Source: Montanilutibacter psychrotolerans (GTDB lineage Bacteria > Pseudomonadota > Gammaproteobacteria > Xanthomonadales > Xanthomonadaceae). From it: DNA of 64,000 nt. Shown here one piece after another: positions 28,350-37,255 of this stretch; the first letter of the stretch is position 1, and every line of letters begins with the position of its first letter. The DNA is taken from NCBI RefSeq assembly GCF_003719825.1, contig NZ_RIBS01000004.1:248001-312000 (forward strand), in the 5' to 3' direction. Under the pieces are notes generated by a model, which saw nothing but the letters and a program-made list of their open reading frames with translations, did not search any database and was not told the DNA's origin. The position numbers and the translations under genes were made by a program.

Positions 28350-29135
28350 TTATGGTGAGAGCAATGCGCGCAGCGTCGCCTTGAGGCGACGGCCCTCTGC
28401 TCGGAACCAGTCGCGCTCTTCGCGCCAGTGCGGACAGCGTGCTTCAACCTCGCGCCAGAACGCGCGGGAGTGGTCGGCGTGCAGCAGGTGACACAACTCG
28501 TGCACCAGCACGTACTCGAACGCCGACGGTCGCGCCAGCACCAGCGCCAGGTCCAGGGTCATGGCGCCGTCGGGCGCCAGCGAGCCCCACAGCGAGCTCA
28601 TGACCTTGAAGCGCAGCCGCGACGGGGCGCGCGGCAGTTCCGGCAGGTACCGGGGCAGCCAGCGGCCGACATCGGCACGCGCCTGAGCCTCGTAGAAGTC
28701 GCGCAGCGCGGAGGCGATCGCGGTGTGGCCGGCACGCGCAGGCAGCGACAGCTGCAATCCGCCCTCGCTGTCGTCGTCGAACTGCAGCCGCGTGTAGCGG
28801 CCTTCGGCCCAGCGCAGCGGCAGGGTCGCCCCGCGCAAAGGCAACCGGTCGGTCTGGTCGCGCACCAGGGCCGGCATGGCCTCGACGGCATGCCGGTCGA
28901 GCTGCTGCGCCAGCCAGTCGCGGTGCTCGTCGACGAAGCGTTCGCCCGCGACCAGGCTGGCGCGGCGCGGCAGGGTCAGGCGCGCGCCGCGCTCGTCGAC
29001 CGACAGACGGATGCGCCTGGCGCGCGGGTCGCGCACGCGTTGCACCTCGATGGTGCGCCCGTCGGCCAGCTGCAACGCGAACGCATCGCGCTCGATCGCT
29101 GGCGGCTTGGGTGACAGCAGGCGGAACGGATTCAT
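28350..29135 (-). CDS. YgjP-type (DUF45, M48-like) metal-dependent hydrolase
   Basis: The product has 261 residues. The zinc-binding motif is HELCHLLHADH, with His212, Glu213, His216 and a third ligand probably His222, followed by AFWREVEARCPHW, as in YgjP/SprT-like proteins. The N-terminal two thirds contains the family's RRIRLSVDERGARLTLP strand pair. It should be a cytoplasmic zinc metallopeptidase, or a nuclease-associated hydrolase of the DUF45 group; the target is unknown. In several bacteria these genes accompany type I restriction hsdR, but here the neighbours are a lipoprotein gene and rdgC. Confidence 0.88.
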   Translation of the reverse strand: MNPFRLLSPKPPAIERDAFALQLADGRTIEVQRVRDPRARRIRLSVDERGARLTLPRRASLVAGERFVDEHRDWLAQQLDRHAVEAMPALVRDQTDRLPLRGATLPLRWAEGRYTRLQFDDDSEGGLQLSLPARAGHTAIASALRDFYEAQARADVGRWLPRYLPELPRAPSRLRFKVMSSLWGSLAPDGAMTLDLALVLARPSAFEYVLVHELCHLLHADHSRAFWREVEARCPHWREERDWFRAEGRRLKATLRALLSP

Positions 29136-29223
29136 GCCCGGACCATTCTAAGCAGCCCAGCTCGCGGCAAGCCCGCTGCCGGCAGATGCGCTGCCGGCAG
29201 GGCCGCCGCGAAGACGCGCGCCG

Positions 29224-30129
29224 TCAGCCTTCGACCTTGCTGAGCTTCAGGGCGCCTTCGAGCACGGTGAACAGACGCTTGACCTCGCCGGCCATCAGCA
29301 CGAAACGGGCATCGAGTTCGGCGCGCAGGTCATCGCGCTCGGTGTTTTCCAGCTCGTCCACGGCGCCGTCGAGCAGCTTGAACTTGCGGATGATCAGGTC
29401 CTCGCCGAGCACGAAGCTGACGTGGTCGTCCAGCGTCAGTGCCAGGCGCGTGACCTGCTTGCCGGACTCCAGGTGCTTGTTGATCTCGTCGCCCTGCAGC
29501 TCCATGCGCTGGCACTTGACCACCGCGCCCTGCTCCATCGGGTCGCGCAGCTCGCACTCGTCGCCGATGGCGAGGCCTTCCGGCAGCGGTTCGCCCGCCA
29601 GCCAGCCGGTCATCACCGAACGCGGCGCGATTTCGGCGTTGAGCGGCAGCGCCGGGAAGCTGCCCAGCGCGCGGCGGATCTCGCTGGCGACGTTCTCGGC
29701 GCTCTTTCGGCTGCTGCTGTCCACCACCAGGATCCCGTGGCCGAGATCGATGATCGCGTCGGTACGGCTGGGCTTGACGAACGCGCGCGGCAACAGCTCG
29801 GTGATCAGGTCGTCCTTGAGCCGTTTGCGGGTGCGACCGCCGGGCTTGCGGCCTTCCTTCTGCTCGATCTCGTCGAGCTTCTTCTGCAGCATGTCGTTGA
29901 CCACCGCGCCCGGCAGCAGGCGGTCTTCGCCGCCGACGGTCAGCCACAGCGCGTCGCCCTTGCGGTTGCACAGCAGTTCCGCGTCGCGCCCCCAGGGGGA
30001 GATGAAACCGCGACTGGACAGCTCCAGCGGGCCGACCGGCTTGAGCTGGCATTCGGTCAGGCCGGTATCGAGATCGTCGAACTTGGTGGTGGGCGGAAAG
30101 CGGAACAACGTCAGGTTGCGAAAGAACAT
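29224..30129 (-). CDS. rdgC: Recombination-associated protein RdgC
   Basis: The product has 301 residues from ATG 30129. RdgC is a ring-shaped DNA-binding protein that limits RecA filament use. The start MFFRNLTLFRFP, the segment GFISPWGRDAELLCNRKGDALWL and the conserved CQRMELQGDEI all match the family, and the length is standard. A long upstream frame in phase is only the shadow of ttcA. The gene lies 29 bases after ttcA on the minus strand, so both are probably on one transcript. Confidence 0.96.
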   Translation of the reverse strand: MFFRNLTLFRFPPTTKFDDLDTGLTECQLKPVGPLELSSRGFISPWGRDAELLCNRKGDALWLTVGGEDRLLPGAVVNDMLQKKLDEIEQKEGRKPGGRTRKRLKDDLITELLPRAFVKPSRTDAIIDLGHGILVVDSSSRKSAENVASEIRRALGSFPALPLNAEIAPRSVMTGWLAGEPLPEGLAIGDECELRDPMEQGAVVKCQRMELQGDEINKHLESGKQVTRLALTLDDHVSFVLGEDLIIRKFKLLDGAVDELENTERDDLRAELDARFVLMAGEVKRLFTVLEGALKLSKVEG

Positions 30130-30158
30130 CGAGAATCCTGCAATGGAGCGAAATGGGC

Positions 30159-31094
30159 TCAGGCGAGGTCGTGGTCGCTGGCGGGCGTGGCCAGCGCGGC
30201 TGCGGCGGCGTCGCCGCGCAGTGCATCCAGGCCGAGGAAGTCGAACAGTTTTGGATCGCTGAGCTGTGACGGACGGATGTCGCCCAGCGCCCGGGCGATG
30301 ATTTCCAGGCGCCCCGGCGTCTCGCGTTCCCACGCGTCCATCATCCGCTTGACCTGCTTGCGCTGCAGGTTCTCCTGCGAGCCGCACAGGTTGCACGGGA
30401 TGATCGGGAACTGCTTGATCGCCGCGTACTGGCTGATGTCGTCCTCGCGGACGTAGGCCAGCGGACGGATCACCACGTGGCGGCCGTCGTCGCTGAGCAG
30501 CTTGGGTGGCATGCCGCTGAGCTTGGCGTGGAAGAACAGGTTGAGGAAGAACGTCGCGACCAGGTCGTCGCGGTGGTGGCCCAGCGCGATCTTGGTGAAG
30601 CCCTCGGCGACCGCATACGAGTACAGGGCGCCACGGCGCAGCCGCGAACACAGCGAGCACATCGTCTTGCCTTCCGGCACCACCCGCGTGACCACCGAGT
30701 AGGTGTCCTGCTCGAGGATGTGGAACGGCACGCCAATGGATTGCAGGTACTGCGGCAGCACGTGTTCGGGAAAGTCGGGTTGCTTCTGGTCGAGGTTCAC
30801 GGCAACCAGCTCGAACTTCACCGGCGCCTTCTTCTGCAACTGCAGCAGCACGTCGAGCATCGTGTAGCTGTCCTTGCCGCCGGACAGGCACACCATCACC
30901 TTGTCGCCGTCTTCGATCATGCCGAAATCCGCGATCGCCTGTCCGACCTGGTGGCGCAGCCGGCTGGCGAGTTTTTCGCCATCGACGCCGCTGCCATGGC
31001 TGGGGAGGCGCACGCGCGGCGCGGGCTCGGCAAGCGGCAGCGCTTCGGCGCGCGCGCTGGAGACGTGGGGCAACGGGGGCAGAGGGGTGCTCAT
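30159..31094 (-). CDS. ttcA: tRNA 2-thiocytidine biosynthesis protein TtcA
   Basis: The product has 311 residues. TtcA thiolates cytidine 32 of tRNAs using ATP and an iron-sulfur cluster. The PP-loop SGGKDS lies at residues 71-76. Cluster ligands are visible as CSLC (Cys146, Cys149) and CNLC (Cys234, Cys237; the first Cys of the second pair probably corresponds to the third ligand). HHRDD in between fits the family. Start 31094 ([10 protein letters not shown]) is preferred; ATG 31106, four codons earlier, is possible. rdgC follows 29 bases on. Confidence 0.95.
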   Translation of the reverse strand: MSTPLPPLPHVSSARAEALPLAEPAPRVRLPSHGSGVDGEKLASRLRHQVGQAIADFGMIEDGDKVMVCLSGGKDSYTMLDVLLQLQKKAPVKFELVAVNLDQKQPDFPEHVLPQYLQSIGVPFHILEQDTYSVVTRVVPEGKTMCSLCSRLRRGALYSYAVAEGFTKIALGHHRDDLVATFFLNLFFHAKLSGMPPKLLSDDGRHVVIRPLAYVREDDISQYAAIKQFPIIPCNLCGSQENLQRKQVKRMMDAWERETPGRLEIIARALGDIRPSQLSDPKLFDFLGLDALRGDAAAAALATPASDHDLA

Positions 31095-31285
31095 CAGACC
31101 GGCCATTCTACGGGAGCGACGCGGTTCGACCCGCGACCGCGGCACGCGGGCGGAGCACGGCCGGGGCCGGCGGGGTTCCTGAATGCGCGCGCGATGCGCC
31201 ACCCGTGCCCGCGACGACCGCTGCCCGGTGGCGGTGCGCCATGCGACGGTGTCGCGTGCGTTCGCCGCGCGGTAAGCTCGTGGCG

Positions 31286-31495
31286 ATGATCGAAAGCGCC
31301 GATCCCATCCTGATTGCACGACGCCTGGCCGAGTTGCGGGTCGAACACCGCGACCTGGATGCCGCGATCGCACGTTTCCCGGTGCTTCGCGATCCCGACG
31401 ACCTGGCGCTCAAGCGGCTCAAGAAGCGCAAGTTGCTGCTCAAGGACTGCATCGCGCGCCTCGAGAGCGCCCTGATCCCCGACGAACCGGCCTGA
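31286..31495 (+). CDS. YdcH-like DUF465 small protein
   Basis: The product has 69 residues from ATG 31286. It is a short, highly charged helical-hairpin protein: the segment [20 protein letters not shown] is characteristic of YdcH/DUF465. Upstream in-frame codons exist but the family starts here. The role is unknown; these proteins are cytoplasmic and often form coiled coils. It stands alone between the divergent ttcA and the S8 protease gene. Confidence 0.82.
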   Translation: MIESADPILIARRLAELRVEHRDLDAAIARFPVLRDPDDLALKRLKKRKLLLKDCIARLESALIPDEPA

Positions 31496-31678
31496 TCCGT
31501 CCGCGCCCCGGCACGGCCGCGGGCATCGTGGCGACCACGCGCCGCGGCCGGGTGCGCGTCCAGATTTCGTGTGCCGGTGCCGCCGGCGAAACGCCACCTC
31601 ACGGGCTCCCGGGTCGATTCGCCCCCGGGTGGGGCGGTGCGAGATTCGTTGACCTATTCCGTGCCGTTGCGTCGTTTG

Positions 31679-31713
31679 CCTTGTCCGCGTAGGTCCGGAT
31701 TGTCCGGACAAGG
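31679..31713 (+). promoter_or_regulatory. Inverted repeat overlapping the protease ribosome binding site
   Basis: A perfect 9-base inverted repeat, ccttgtccg (31679-31687) and cggacaagg (31705-31713), is separated by 17 bases. Its second arm runs into the Shine-Dalgarno sequence aagga (31710-31714) of the S8 protease gene. As RNA it could sequester the ribosome binding site; as DNA it could be an operator. The loop contains tccgga twice. Confidence 0.5.
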
Positions 31714-31723
31714 ATGCAAGGCC

Positions 31724-33859
31724 ATGGACGCGACACTGTTTCCCGGTAGCCAAACCTCAATGCACCTGACCGCCACGTGCGGACTTCCCTCCCGAACCCT
31801 GCTCACCGCCGCAATCGGCGGCCTGGCCCTCACACTGGGGCTGTTCTCAACCCAAGCCGTTGCCGCGCCGCCAACCAAGGCCGCGATGGACGCAGCCATG
31901 GCATCGCCCGTCGGGCATTTCGACCAGTTCATCGTCAAGTTCCGTGCGGGCAGTGCCGAGGCCCGCGACGCACGCATGCTGGACAACCGCATTTCGGCCA
32001 TGGTGACGCGCGCCGGCCTGGTCCAGGCCTCCGCACAGGGGTCGACGCCGGCGCTGTCGGCGCGCTCCTTGCGTCGCCTGGCCGTCGGTGCCGACGTCAT
32101 CAACGTGGGCCGCAAGCTCAGCACCGCCGAGACCGCCGCATTGCTGCGCGCGATGCGCTCGGATCCCAGCGTCGAGTACGCCGAGATCGACCGCATGTTG
32201 CAACCTACTTTCGTGCCCAATGACCCGGCGTGGCCCAGCATGTGGGGCCTCAACGGCAGTGCCGGCATCCGCGCGGCCACGGCCTGGGATGTCAGTTCGA
32301 CCAACGGCCTGAACGAGGTCGTCGCGGTGATCGATACCGGCCGCACGTCGCACTCCGATCTCAACTCCAACCTGGTGGCGGGTTACGACTTCATCAGCAA
32401 CGCCGCCAATGCCCGCGACGGCAACGGCCGCGACGGCATCTCGATCGACCAGGGCGACTGGAACACCGTCGCCGCCGACTGCCAGGTGCGCAATTCGAGC
32501 TGGCATGGCACCCACGTCTCCGGCACGGTCGCCGCGCGCACCCACAACGCGCTGGGCGTGTCGGGCATCGCGTTCCGCGGCAAGGTGCAGCCAGTGCGTG
32601 TGCTCGGTCGCTGCGGCGGCACCTTCTCCGACATCTCCGACGCGGTGATCTGGGCGTCGGGCGGCACCGTGGCGGGGGTTCCGGCCAATGCCACGCCGGC
32701 CAAAGTCCTCAACCTCAGCCTCGGCGGTGGAGGTGCCTGTCCGGCGGTGATGCAGGCGGCGATCAACTCGGCCCGTTCGCGCGGCGCCACGGTGGTCATC
32801 GCGGCCGGCAACGATGCCAGCGACGTCGTGAACTTCACGCCCGCCAACTGCGTTGGCGTGGTCGCGGTCGGGGCAATCGGCAGCACCGGCGCGCGGGCCT
32901 CGTTCTCGAACTTCGGCGCGTTGGTCGACCTGGCCGCGCCGGGCGTGGGCATCGCGTCGACGCTCAATACCGGCACCACCGTGCCTGCGGCTGAGAGCTA
33001 CGCAAACTACAACGGCACCTCGATGGCGACCCCGCACGTTGCCGGCGTGGTCGCGATGATGCGTTCGGCATCGCCGGTGAGCCGTACGCCGAGCGAGATC
33101 GAGGAGATGCTGAAGTTGAGCGCGCGTCCGTTCATCGCCAGCTGCGTGGGTTGCGGCGCCGGCATGCTCACCGCCGACGACGCGGTCTCCCTGGCGAAGA
33201 ACGGCATGCCGATCGCAGTCGCCAACAACACCCTGTTGACGGGTCTGTCGGGCGCGGCCGGATCGGTGCGTCGCTATCGCATCTATGCACCGCTCCACGC
33301 ACGCAACCTGACCGTGCGGCTCAGCGGCGGCATCGGCAACCCCGACGAGTACGTGCGCTTCAACAAGTTGCCCAGTCCGACCGCGTTCCATTGCCGTCCG
33401 GCACTGCCTGCCGGGTCGACCGAGACCTGCCTGTTTGCCACGCCGGCGCAGGGCTACTGGTACGTCGACGTGCGGGGAAACACCGCCTACAGCGGCGCCA
33501 GCCTGTTGTTCCGCTATGAACCGGCGTTCTTCTCCAACGCGACCGATTTCCTGATCAACGATCTGTCCGCGGCGATCAGCACGATTCCGGTGGCCCGCAG
33601 CGGCAGCGCCCCGGCCACGCTCAAGGTCAACGTGGTGATCCGCCACACGTTCGTCGGTGACCTGATCGTGCGGTTGCAGGCGCCCGACGGCACCACCTAC
33701 ATGCTGCACAACCGCGAGCTGGGGGGGCAGGACGACCTGATCAAGACCTACACCGTCGACGCGTCGTCCGAACTGGCAAACGGGACGTGGCGGCTGGTGG
33801 TCACCGACAACGCCGCCCAGGACACCGGCAAGATCGACAGCTGGAGTCTGCAGTTCTGA
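31724..33859 (+). CDS. Secreted S8 (subtilisin-like) serine protease with C-terminal P-domain
   Basis: The product has 711 residues from ATG 31724, chosen because aagga sits nine bases upstream; ATG 31760 is an alternative that would shorten the signal peptide, which ends near TQAVAA. An inhibitor-like propeptide (to about 160) precedes the subtilase domain. The triad is Asp204 in VIDTG, His264 in HGTHVSG and Ser433 in NGTSMATPHVAG. A bacterial pre-peptidase-like (PPC) beta domain follows at about 500-600. A P/Homo B domain ends the protein (from FLINDLSAA to DSWSLQF). It should be exported by Sec and matured by autocleavage outside the cell. Such proteases are typical of predatory and lytic Lysobacter. 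A terminator lies after the gene. Confidence 0.93.
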   Translation: MDATLFPGSQTSMHLTATCGLPSRTLLTAAIGGLALTLGLFSTQAVAAPPTKAAMDAAMASPVGHFDQFIVKFRAGSAEARDARMLDNRISAMVTRAGLVQASAQGSTPALSARSLRRLAVGADVINVGRKLSTAETAALLRAMRSDPSVEYAEIDRMLQPTFVPNDPAWPSMWGLNGSAGIRAATAWDVSSTNGLNEVVAVIDTGRTSHSDLNSNLVAGYDFISNAANARDGNGRDGISIDQGDWNTVAADCQVRNSSWHGTHVSGTVAARTHNALGVSGIAFRGKVQPVRVLGRCGGTFSDISDAVIWASGGTVAGVPANATPAKVLNLSLGGGGACPAVMQAAINSARSRGATVVIAAGNDASDVVNFTPANCVGVVAVGAIGSTGARASFSNFGALVDLAAPGVGIASTLNTGTTVPAAESYANYNGTSMATPHVAGVVAMMRSASPVSRTPSEIEEMLKLSARPFIASCVGCGAGMLTADDAVSLAKNGMPIAVANNTLLTGLSGAAGSVRRYRIYAPLHARNLTVRLSGGIGNPDEYVRFNKLPSPTAFHCRPALPAGSTETCLFATPAQGYWYVDVRGNTAYSGASLLFRYEPAFFSNATDFLINDLSAAISTIPVARSGSAPATLKVNVVIRHTFVGDLIVRLQAPDGTTYMLHNRELGGQDDLIKTYTVDASSELANGTWRLVVTDNAAQDTGKIDSWSLQF

Positions 33860-33949
33860 TACGGACGTCGCAGGGGCGCAGGGATGCGCCACGAGGCGAG
33901 CGCCGCGCCGTCGCGCGGCCTCGCCACTCCAGCAGGCAAGGGCAGGCTT

Positions 33950-33977
33950 TCGATCCCGGCGAGGACGCCGGGATCGA
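33950..33977. terminator. Hairpin between convergent protease and plsB genes
   Basis: A perfect 11-base inverted repeat (tcgatcccggc / gccgggatcga) with loop gaggac lies in the 159-base gap. It has no T-tract but could act in both directions. Confidence 0.5.
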
Positions 33978-33992
33978 CAAGCGGACACGGCA

Positions 33993-34015
33993 CGGCGCCA
34001 CGCGGCGCCGCTTTT
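33993..34015 (+). terminator. Rho-independent terminator of the S8 protease gene
   Basis: A 7-base GC stem (cggcgcc / ggcgccg) with loop acgc is followed directly by ctttt. It stands four bases before the end of the convergent plsB gene. The T-run is short but the stem is strong. Confidence 0.6.
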
Positions 34016-34018
34016 GCG

Positions 34019-37000
34019 TCAGGCCTTGGGTTCGGTGGGAGTGTCGGCCGCCGCGGGCGCCGCGGCCGACCCGTTGCCGTCGCCTGATCGCGCCGCTTCG
34101 GGGCTGACCTTCTCGATGGTGTGACGCAGCTCGCGACCGAGGATGAACTTGGCGTCGCGCGCCCAGGCTTCCAGGCGGCTGTCGAACGTCAGCTTGCCGT
34201 TCGCGTCCGGCCACACCAGTTTCAGTTCGCGCATCTTCTGGATGAAGCCCCGGAACAGCGTCTTGTCGAAGAACTCCGGCGCGGCAGGCGCGTACAACAG
34301 GCTCAGGCGCTGCGCGGCCAGCTGGCACAGGGTTTCAAGTTCGCCGGCGCTGAGCGTGCCGGCGCCGTTCTTCACCAGGACCGAGGTCGCGATGTAGTAG
34401 CGCTCGAACGCCTGCTGCAGCGAATGGCCGATCGCCCGCAGGCGGAACACCTCGTCGGTCTGCCCGGCGTTGCGGGCCAGGATGCCGCCATCGTCCTCGC
34501 TGACGCGTTCGAGCAGGCCTTCACGGACGAACACGTCGATGGTGCGAGACAGGCGCTCGACGAATTCGTCCTCGCTCCACGGCAGGAACAGCTCGGCCTG
34601 CAGGAACGGGTACACGCTGCGACCCAGGCGCAGCACGCTGACCACGCCCATGCGGCGGTTGTTCTGGAAGCAGCAGGCGATCCACGACGCCGCAGTGAAC
34701 AGATGCAGCACGTTGTTGCGGAAGTAGCTCAGCAGCACCGCCTTCTCGCCGGCCACGCCGAGCACGTCGCCCAGCGGGTGCGGCACGCGGGTGAGCACGC
34801 CGATCTCCTCACCGTGGGCCACGATTTCGGCCGGCGCGTGCGGCGTGACGGTGACGCGATCGGAGTAAGGCACGTCGGCGAGCAGCGTCTTGGAGAGCGT
34901 GATCTGCGCCAGCAGGTCGGCTTCGCCCATCGCGTGCTTGGGCGTGGAAAGCAACGCCAGCGCGAGCAGGTTGATCGGATTGACGTCGGCGGCGCGATTG
35001 ACGTTGACCTGGATACGTTGCGCGAGGGCGCTGACGGTCTCGCCCAGCCAGGCCGGCTTCGCGTCCTCGGGCACGGGCGTGCCGTTCCAGTCGGGCGCGT
35101 GCTCGCCGAGCACCTCGCCCAGGCGGATCGGCTCGCCGAAGTTGACCACCACCTGGCCATAGTTGCTGCGCAGCACCTTGGGGATGCCGAACAGCAGTTT
35201 CCAGATCGATTCCTTTTCCTTGGGCTTGCCGGTCAATTCGTCGAGGTAGCTGTTGCCCTCCATGAGCTTCTCGTAGCCGATGTAGACCGGTTGGAACATC
35301 ACCGGACGCGTGGGCTGGCGCAGGAACGCGCGCACGGTCATCGCCAGGGTTCCGCCCTTGGGCGGCAGCAGCCGGCCGGTGCGCGAGCGTCCGCCTTCGA
35401 TGAAGTACTCGATCGAGTAGCCGCCCGAGACCAGCTGCGCCATGTACTCGGAGAACACCGCCGAGTACAGCGCGCTGCCGCGGATGCTGCGGCGGATGAA
35501 GAACGCGCCGCCCTTGCGCAGGATCGTGCCGATCACCGGCAGGTTGAGGTTGATGCCCGCCACGATGTGCGGCGGCACGATGCCGCGCGCGTACAGCAGG
35601 TAGCTCAGCAGCAGGTAGTCCATGTGGCTGCGGTGGCAGGGCACGTAGACGACTTCGAATCCGGGCGCGTCCTGCTTGAGGCGGTCCAGGTGGTGCACCA
35701 GCACGCCGCGGTAGATGCGGTTCCACACCGGCGTCAGCAGGAAGCTCACCGAACGCACCACCGGGTGCGAATAGTCGGCGGCAATCTCGTAGGCGTAGCC
35801 GTGCGCCTTCTTCCAGGCCTCGGCCGGCGAGCTCTTGTCGCGGCGCGCCTGGTCGGAAATGGCGTCCTTGACCGTCTCGGCAGCAAGCACCTGGTCGACC
35901 AGCAATCGACGGGTCGACAGATCCGGACCGATCACCGCCGCGCGGATTCGCCGGAAGTGCGTTCGCAGCACGCGCGACAGCTTGCGCACGGTGCGCTCGG
36001 GCGGCAGGCCTTCGTTGACGATCTCGCGCAGGCTGACCGGTGGCGCGAAACGCACCAGCGTGTCCCGGCCATTGAGGGCGATGGCCATGATCCGGCGGAA
36101 GCGGCCGACCAGCGTCCAGTTTTCTGAGAACAGCACCGAGAACCAGCCGCTGCTCTTGTCCGGAGCGCGGCCGACGAAGATCGACACCGGCACCAGTTGC
36201 ACGTCCAGCGCCGGGTCGACGCGATGGGCGTCCAGCAGGCGCGCCAGCGAGCCCGAATGGGTCTTCGCCGACGGCACCTGGGGAGTCAGGGACGGCAGCG
36301 GCGGCAGTGCGCTGACGTTGCGCCGCGACAGGGCAACGTAGGCGCGCTTGCGACCGAGCGGGTCGCCGGGCAAGGGCTGCAGCGGCGACGGCAGGCCGGT
36401 CTCGCGGCAGGCACGTTCGAGGATCAGGGCATTGCTGAGGCCGTAGTCCTCCAGCACATAGCAGACCGGCCGGCCGTTCCATTCCGGCACATGGTCGACG
36501 GGGCTTTCCGGTTCGACGGTCAGGGTGACCCACGGCGCCATCACCCGGCCGAGCAGTCGCGCCCACCACGGTGGCCTCACGGCCGGCACGCGTGCGTCGG
36601 GGGACTCGACTGGCGCCGACGCCGCGATCGGCAGTGCCGCCTGGACGGGTGCGTGGTCGTGGTCGCCGTCGGGCCGGTTGACGTCATGTGGGGTGACGTC
36701 ATGTCGATCGACCTCCGTCGGATCGGTGTCGATGGCGGCCTCGGTGTCCGGCACGCTGGCCCGCGCCGCGATGTCACTGGGCAGCGGCTGTGCGTCGTCG
36801 GCGACGTCGTGGGCAGGCGGCTCGGTGGCGACGGTGGCGACGGTGGCGCTCGCATCGGCGCGCACGTCCGCGTCGGCGCGCGCACGATCGGCGGACGGGA
36901 TGGCTTCGTTGGCGACGGCCTCCGGCGCGAGGGCGTCGGGCGCGTCAGCGGTCGATGGCTCGCTCATCGGAGCCTCGTTGGCAGGGGCCTCGCTCGAAGC

Positions 37001-37135
37001 CTCGCTGGTCGGGGCAGCGGCCGGCTCCGTGGCTGCATCAGCCTCGGGCACCGACGGATCGACCGTGGCGGGGGTGGGGCTCGCCGCGGCGGCTTCGGGG
37101 AACGGCAGGGGTGTCTGTTTCGGCATCCGCGCCAT
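34019..37135 (-). CDS. plsB: Glycerol-3-phosphate acyltransferase PlsB with long N-terminal extension
   Basis: PlsB is the inner membrane enzyme that acylates sn-glycerol-3-phosphate, the first step of phospholipid synthesis. The product has 1038 residues against about 807 in Escherichia coli. The acyltransferase signature HRSHMD (HX4D) is at 501-506, followed by GGAFFIRRS and the glycerol-phosphate motif FIEGGRSRTGRLLPPKGG. Block IV (PVMFQPVYIGYEKLMEGNSY) comes next. The PlsB similarity begins at about residue 190 (WWARLLGRVMAPW). Residues 1-185 are an Ala/Asp/Glu/Pro/Thr-rich, apparently disordered stretch that accounts for the extra length. Starts at 37135 and 37126 (MPKQTPLPFP) are both possible. 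A Pro/Ala-rich tail ends the protein. The gene converges on the protease gene. Confidence 0.94.
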   Translation of the reverse strand: MARMPKQTPLPFPEAAAASPTPATVDPSVPEADAATEPAAAPTSEASSEAPANEAPMSEPSTADAPDALAPEAVANEAIPSADRARADADVRADASATVATVATEPPAHDVADDAQPLPSDIAARASVPDTEAAIDTDPTEVDRHDVTPHDVNRPDGDHDHAPVQAALPIAASAPVESPDARVPAVRPPWWARLLGRVMAPWVTLTVEPESPVDHVPEWNGRPVCYVLEDYGLSNALILERACRETGLPSPLQPLPGDPLGRKRAYVALSRRNVSALPPLPSLTPQVPSAKTHSGSLARLLDAHRVDPALDVQLVPVSIFVGRAPDKSSGWFSVLFSENWTLVGRFRRIMAIALNGRDTLVRFAPPVSLREIVNEGLPPERTVRKLSRVLRTHFRRIRAAVIGPDLSTRRLLVDQVLAAETVKDAISDQARRDKSSPAEAWKKAHGYAYEIAADYSHPVVRSVSFLLTPVWNRIYRGVLVHHLDRLKQDAPGFEVVYVPCHRSHMDYLLLSYLLYARGIVPPHIVAGINLNLPVIGTILRKGGAFFIRRSIRGSALYSAVFSEYMAQLVSGGYSIEYFIEGGRSRTGRLLPPKGGTLAMTVRAFLRQPTRPVMFQPVYIGYEKLMEGNSYLDELTGKPKEKESIWKLLFGIPKVLRSNYGQVVVNFGEPIRLGEVLGEHAPDWNGTPVPEDAKPAWLGETVSALAQRIQVNVNRAADVNPINLLALALLSTPKHAMGEADLLAQITLSKTLLADVPYSDRVTVTPHAPAEIVAHGEEIGVLTRVPHPLGDVLGVAGEKAVLLSYFRNNVLHLFTAASWIACCFQNNRRMGVVSVLRLGRSVYPFLQAELFLPWSEDEFVERLSRTIDVFVREGLLERVSEDDGGILARNAGQTDEVFRLRAIGHSLQQAFERYYIATSVLVKNGAGTLSAGELETLCQLAAQRLSLLYAPAAPEFFDKTLFRGFIQKMRELKLVWPDANGKLTFDSRLEAWARDAKFILGRELRHTIEKVSPEAARSGDGNGSAAAPAAADTPTEPKA

Positions 37136-37255
37136 TATGCCGATTCAGCTGGGTTGCGCCGTGCGAAGGCGGTCGATCGGGGCCGGGTCGCCGCCGCGAG
37201 GCTCGCTGCCACGGATCGCGACAGCCGCGGGCGCGGGACGGCCAGTCGGGCGCGC

